Below the pieces are notes generated by a model, which was not told the origin of the DNA, made no database searches, and was given only the letters and a program-made list of their open reading frames with translations. From assembly GCA_016210785.1 (NCBI GenBank), contig JACQTN010000410.1:1-7135 (forward strand): a stretch of 7,135 nucleotides of DNA, given 5' to 3'. Within the stretch, counting starts at the first letter, position 1, and each line of letters opens with the position of its first letter. The position numbers were made by a program, and so were the translations under genes. Below, piece by piece: positions 5,266 to 7,135 of the stretch. This DNA is from Armatimonadota bacterium (GTDB lineage Bacteria; Sysuimicrobiota; Sysuimicrobiia; Sysuimicrobiales; JACQTN01).

Positions 5266-6220
5266 CTGCGCCCGGTCCGGCGATCACATTCTCCAGCGGC
5301 TGCCCGGCCACGAAGCGCTCGATGTTGCGGCGCACCAGGGCGGCGAGCTTCGCGGGCTGCACGTCGCTGTCCCCGCCCAGGTGCGGGGAGATGACCACGT
5401 TGGGCAGGTCCCACAGCGGGCTGCCCGGCGGGAGGGGTTCCTCCTCGAACACGTCCAGGCCCGCCCCCGCAATCCATCCCTCCCGCAGGGCCTCGATGAG
5501 CGCCGCCTCGTCGACCACCGCGCCCCGGCCCACGTTGATGAGCACCGCCGTCCTTTTCATCACCTGCAGTTCGGCCCGCCCGATGAGACGGCGCGTCTGT
5601 GGCGCGACGGGCAGCGCCAGCGCCAGCACGTCTGCCTCCACCACCACGCGTCGCAGTGCCGGCATCCCCACCACCTCGTCGGCAAACTCGTCGGGGGCGG
5701 GCCTGCGGCGCACGCCGACCCCGCGCATGACGAAGGCGCGGGCCTTGCGGGCAATCTCGCGGCCGATGGCCCCGTAGCCCACGATGGCGATCAGCTTGCC
5801 TTCCAGCGAGACGGCGCGCGCCTCCAGTTCACGCTGCGGCCACGCCCGCTGCGGGCGGGCCCGCTCCATTTCCATGAGCTGGCGCCCCAGCGCCAGCAGC
5901 AGCGCCATGGCGTGCTCGGCGACGACCTGACCGAAGGCACCGCGGGCATTGGTCAGCACCGCCCGCGGCGGGAGCCCTTGCGCCAGGAAGGGATCGACAC
6001 CCACGGCGGCGGCCTGCACCCATCGCAGCCGCGGCGCCGCCTTCACCAGCGCCGCCACCTCGGGTACCCGGTAGCGGCTGCCCGAGGTCACCAGACCATC
6101 CGCGTCCGCGACCTCCCGCGCCAGGTCCTCCACGGTGCCGACCCACCGGACCTGCGCCCCGGGCACGGCCAGCGCCTCGGCATAGTCTCTGGGGGGACTC
6201 CAGGCCACCACGATTTTCAT
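5261..6220 (-). CDS. D-2-hydroxyacid dehydrogenase (glyoxylate/hydroxypyruvate reductase type)
   Basis: Interconverts 2-oxoacids and D-2-hydroxyacids with a nicotinamide cofactor in the cytoplasm. The 319-residue length is usual for the short members of the family. Visible: an N-terminal substrate-binding half (ADGLVTSGSRYRVPEV at 40-55, WVQAAAVGVD at 67-76), NARGAFGQVVAEHAMALLLA (91-110), the dinucleotide motif GYGAIG at 148-153, and the catalytic residues in expected contexts: R232 in INVGRG, E261 in DVFEEEP, H280 in ISPH. After the second Rossmann strand the sequence reads VGVRRRP (168-174), with Arg instead of the acidic residue typical of NAD enzymes, so NADP(H) preference is inferred. 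The start ATG is preceded by GAGGA (6231-6227) with a 6-nt spacer, a strong SD. It is followed after 16 nt by the PP-loop gene and is probably co-transcribed with it. The substrate is not determinable from sequence. Confidence 0.93.
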   Translation of the reverse strand: MKIVVAWSPPRDYAEALAVPGAQVRWVGTVEDLAREVADADGLVTSGSRYRVPEVAALVKAAPRLRWVQAAAVGVDPFLAQGLPPRAVLTNARGAFGQVVAEHAMALLLALGRQLMEMERARPQRAWPQRELEARAVSLEGKLIAIVGYGAIGREIARKARAFVMRGVGVRRRPAPDEFADEVVGMPALRRVVVEADVLALALPVAPQTRRLIGRAELQVMKRTAVLINVGRGAVVDEAALIEALREGWIAGAGLDVFEEEPLPPGSPLWDLPNVVISPHLGGDSDVQPAKLAALVRRNIERFVAGQPLENVIAGPGAV

Positions 6221-6332
6221 CGCCGTTCCTCGCGTAACCCGTCGCCGGCGCGGGCGAACCGCGCCGTGGCACCGCCGGCCTCCGTGGACCGCGCACCGGC
6301 GCGGGGTCGACCGTCCAGAGTCAACCGTCGGA
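6221..6332 (-). other. 112-nt spacer between oxidoreductase and dehydrogenase with GC-rich hairpins
   Basis: No gene is seen here. Read on the minus strand it contains CCGCGC-CGGT-GCGCGG and GGCGCG-GTTCGCC-CGCGCC, each a perfect 6-bp stem. On the plus strand it has a direct repeat, GTCGACCGTC (6306-6315) and GTCAACCGTC (6320-6329). No U-run follows the hairpins, so termination is not supported. They could be processing or stability elements between two co-transcribed genes. Confidence 0.4.
6227..6231 (-). promoter_or_regulatory. Ribosome-binding site of the D-2-hydroxyacid dehydrogenase
   Basis: GAGGA on the minus strand with a 6-nt spacer to the ATG at 6220. This ideal spacing supports the chosen start. 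Confidence 0.65.
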
Positions 6333-6671
6333 TCACTCGTCCGGCGCCAGCTCCACGATCAATCCGTCTCCCCATCCGTACTTCGCTTCCGAGAGATCGC
6401 GCACCCGCCGGACCAGCGCAGGGTCGCCCGCTTCTTCGACGATCCTGGCTCGTCCCTGGTGCACTCGATCGTCCACACGGAACGTGACGCGCGGGTTGCG
6501 GCGAAGGTTCTGCACCCAGTGGGCACGGCGACCGTGCTCGGCGATGACGTAGTACTGGCCTTCCAGGGAGGTGAACCAGATCTCGATCTCGTGGGGGCGG
6601 CCGCTCTTCCAGCCGGTGGTGGTGAGATAGAGGTACGCCGGCTTGGTGGCCGGAGCGTCGCTAGACGGCAT
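6333..6671 (-). CDS. Small deazaflavin(F420)-dependent oxidoreductase-like split-barrel protein (DUF385/Ddn-like)
   Basis: A 112-residue protein of the nitroreductase/F420H2-dependent quinone reductase (Ddn-like) group of split beta-barrel flavoproteins. Supporting blocks: YLYLTTTGWKSGRPHEIEIW (13-32; the family pattern is LLTTTGRKSGRPR), GQYYVIAEHGRRAHWVQNLR (38-57) and RNPRVTFRVDD (58-68), where an aromatic-plus-NLRxNP segment is typical. It may bind F420 or FMN. The reduced substrate is unknown. I chose the ATG at 6671 because GGAAGG lies 6 nt upstream. A GTG at 6701 would add ten residues but has a poor SD. It is shorter than Ddn-type proteins (about 140-150 residues) because the N-terminal helix is missing from this frame. 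Part of that helix might be encoded by the overlapping short ORF at 6732-6661. It is the first recognisable gene of the leftward string. Confidence 0.8.
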   Translation of the reverse strand: MPSSDAPATKPAYLYLTTTGWKSGRPHEIEIWFTSLEGQYYVIAEHGRRAHWVQNLRRNPRVTFRVDDRVHQGRARIVEEAGDPALVRRVRDLSEAKYGWGDGLIVELAPDE

Positions 6672-6732
6672 CGGCGCCCTTCCGGCCCAAAAGCTGTGCA
6701 CCCTGGGTCATGATTTGCTCGACCGTCTTCAC
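6661..6732 (-). CDS. Possible 23-codon leader ORF overlapping the oxidoreductase start
   Basis: Starts at the GTG 6732-6730, preceded by GGAGGA with an 8-nt spacer, which is among the best ribosome-binding sites in the window. It reads VKTVEQIMTQGAQLLGRKGA and three more residues before the TAG at 6663-6661. It overlaps the oxidoreductase ATG by 11 nt in another frame, so the two would be translationally coupled. I recognise no leader-peptide pattern such as a run of one regulatory amino acid. Alternatively it is the displaced N-terminal helix of the oxidoreductase, split off by a frameshift or a base error. Confidence 0.35.
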   Translation of the reverse strand: MKTVEQIMTQGAQLLGRKGADAV

Positions 6733-6831
6733 CGGCGCGGTCCTCCGACGATCAGGGGCAGGGTCTGCACGCGAAGAACAACGTGGTACTGAGGATTTCT
6801 TCTGGGCGCCCCTGCTGTCCCTGCCGGCGCC

Positions 6832-6843
6832 GCCAAAATTGGC
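6832..6843. promoter_or_regulatory. Operator-like dyad in the divergent intergenic region
   Basis: GCCAA-AA-TTGGC is a perfect 5-bp inverted repeat with a 2-nt centre in the gap between the divergent gene groups. A second dyad of the same design, CTTGC-AC-GCAAG, is at 6868-6879. Both are short enough to be chance; location between divergent genes is the main support. Confidence 0.25.
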
Positions 6844-6931
6844 CGCGCGGCTCAACCCGCCTCCCACCTTGCACGCAAGTTCGAGAAAACTGGCGTGGCA
6901 CGCCCGGGCGTTCTCGCGGCGCTGCGCGGCG

Positions 6932-6951
6932 CACCCGCAGACCCGCGGGTG
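6932..6951 (+). promoter_or_regulatory. First of two adjacent hairpins in the leader of the M20 gene
   Basis: CACCCGC (6932-6938), loop AGACCC, GCGGGTG (6945-6951): a perfect 7-bp stem 60 nt upstream of the M20 start. I recognise no known riboswitch class in it or its flanks. Confidence 0.4.
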
Positions 6952-6971
6952 CCATCCCCGGTCGCGGATGG
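6952..6971 (+). promoter_or_regulatory. Second adjacent hairpin in the leader of the M20 gene
   Basis: CCATCC (6952-6957), loop CCGGTCGC, GGATGG (6966-6971): a perfect 6-bp stem starting on the base after the first hairpin, so the two could stack. The SD (7003-7006) and ATG lie outside both stems. Confidence 0.35.
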
Positions 6972-7011
6972 GCAGGACCCCGGCGAACCCGCATGGAAGT
7001 GTGGAGTTGTT

Positions 7012-7135
7012 ATGGCGACATTTGGGCGCACCCTCGACGCGGTTTTGGCCCGCATCGATCAAGACGAGCTGGTCGGCCTCCTGGTGGACCTGGTCAGGTT
7101 CCCCACGATCAATCCCCCCGGCGATTACGCGGAGA
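7012..7135 (+). CDS. M20-family metallopeptidase/deacylase (ArgE/DapE/CPG2-like), N-terminus only
   Basis: Only the first 41 codons are inside the window, beginning MATFGRTLDAVLARI. The segment LVGLLVDLVRFPTINPPGDY is the signature N-terminal helix and loop of M20 zinc amidohydrolases (acetylornithine deacetylase, succinyl-diaminopimelate desuccinylase, carboxypeptidase G2 and relatives). The metal-binding His/Asp/Glu residues lie beyond the edge, so the subfamily and activity cannot be assigned. The start ATG at 7012 is preceded by GGAG (7003-7006) with a 5-nt spacer. It is transcribed divergently from the minus-strand gene string, and its leader contains two adjacent perfect hairpins. Confidence 0.88.
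   Translation, partial: MATFGRTLDAVLARIDQDELVGLLVDLVRFPTINPPGDYAE

Larger units (their letters stand above)
6733..7011. other. Divergent intergenic region
   Basis: Separates the leftward gene string from the rightward M20 gene and must hold the promoters of both. Besides the dyads and hairpins listed separately, I see no confident -35/-10 pair on either strand, no terminator and no convincing gene. The open minus-strand frame that crosses it has no recognisable protein pattern. Confidence 0.5.

Noticed and set aside
6306..6329. Direct repeat GTCGACCGTC/GTCAACCGTC just after the oxidoreductase stop
   Set aside because: Only two 10-bp units with one mismatch; no flanking structure or known site. 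Mentioned in the spacer entry but not treated as a finding.
5078..6487. Plus-strand open frame opposite the dehydrogenase
   Set aside because: Antisense shadow of a gene with full catalytic motifs; the product is His/Arg/Pro-rich and unrecognised.
6661..7062. 133-codon minus-strand open frame across the divergent gap
   Set aside because: The part upstream of 6732 looks like random GC-rich translation with scattered Cys and Arg. Only the last 23 codons, which have their own SD, were kept as a possible ORF.

Overview
This is a GC-rich (roughly two-thirds GC by eye) bacterial chromosomal window. It holds one long leftward (minus-strand) gene string and the start of one rightward gene at the right edge. 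The organism cannot be named. High GC, an F420/deazaflavin-type oxidoreductase, a CUT1 sugar transporter, a divergent GH20 enzyme and dispersed palindromic repeats read through as protein suggest an uncultured soil or sediment bacterium (Chloroflexota-, Armatimonadota- or Actinomycetota-like). That placement is inference only.

Layout along the direction of transcription, right to left: a possible 23-codon leader ORF (6732-6661); a small deazaflavin/F420-type split-barrel oxidoreductase (6671-6333); a D-2-hydroxyacid dehydrogenase (6220-5261); a PP-loop ATP pyrophosphatase with CxxC plus a third Cys (5244-4132); a CUT1-type sugar-binding protein (4165-2867); a secreted GH20-like beta-N-acetylhexosaminidase (2800 or 2818 to 512); a possible 32-codon relay ORF (512-414); and the first 138 codons of a MalF/UgpA-like permease (414-1), cut by the left edge. 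Gaps are short or negative, so co-transcription is plausible. On the plus strand an M20-family peptidase/deacylase starts at 7012 and runs off the right edge. The divergent gap 6733-7011 holds hairpins and small dyads but no further convincing gene.

Functional reading: binding protein, hexosaminidase and permease form a sugar-capture unit, most simply for amino-sugar oligosaccharides trimmed outside the membrane and imported. The second permease and any ATPase would lie beyond the left edge. The upstream three genes (oxidoreductase, 2-hydroxyacid dehydrogenase, PP-loop enzyme) have no obvious shared pathway with it.

The most unusual feature is a dispersed palindromic repeat family. It occurs at three successive gene boundaries of the sugar unit and is read in frame as protein: in the C-terminal tail of the PP-loop enzyme, possibly just after the signal peptide of the binding protein (degenerate copy), and just before the signal-peptide core of the hexosaminidase. 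A separate compound inverted repeat (2776-2861) lies across the start codon of the hexosaminidase. I saw no tRNA, rRNA, CRISPR array, transposase or convincing rho-independent terminator.
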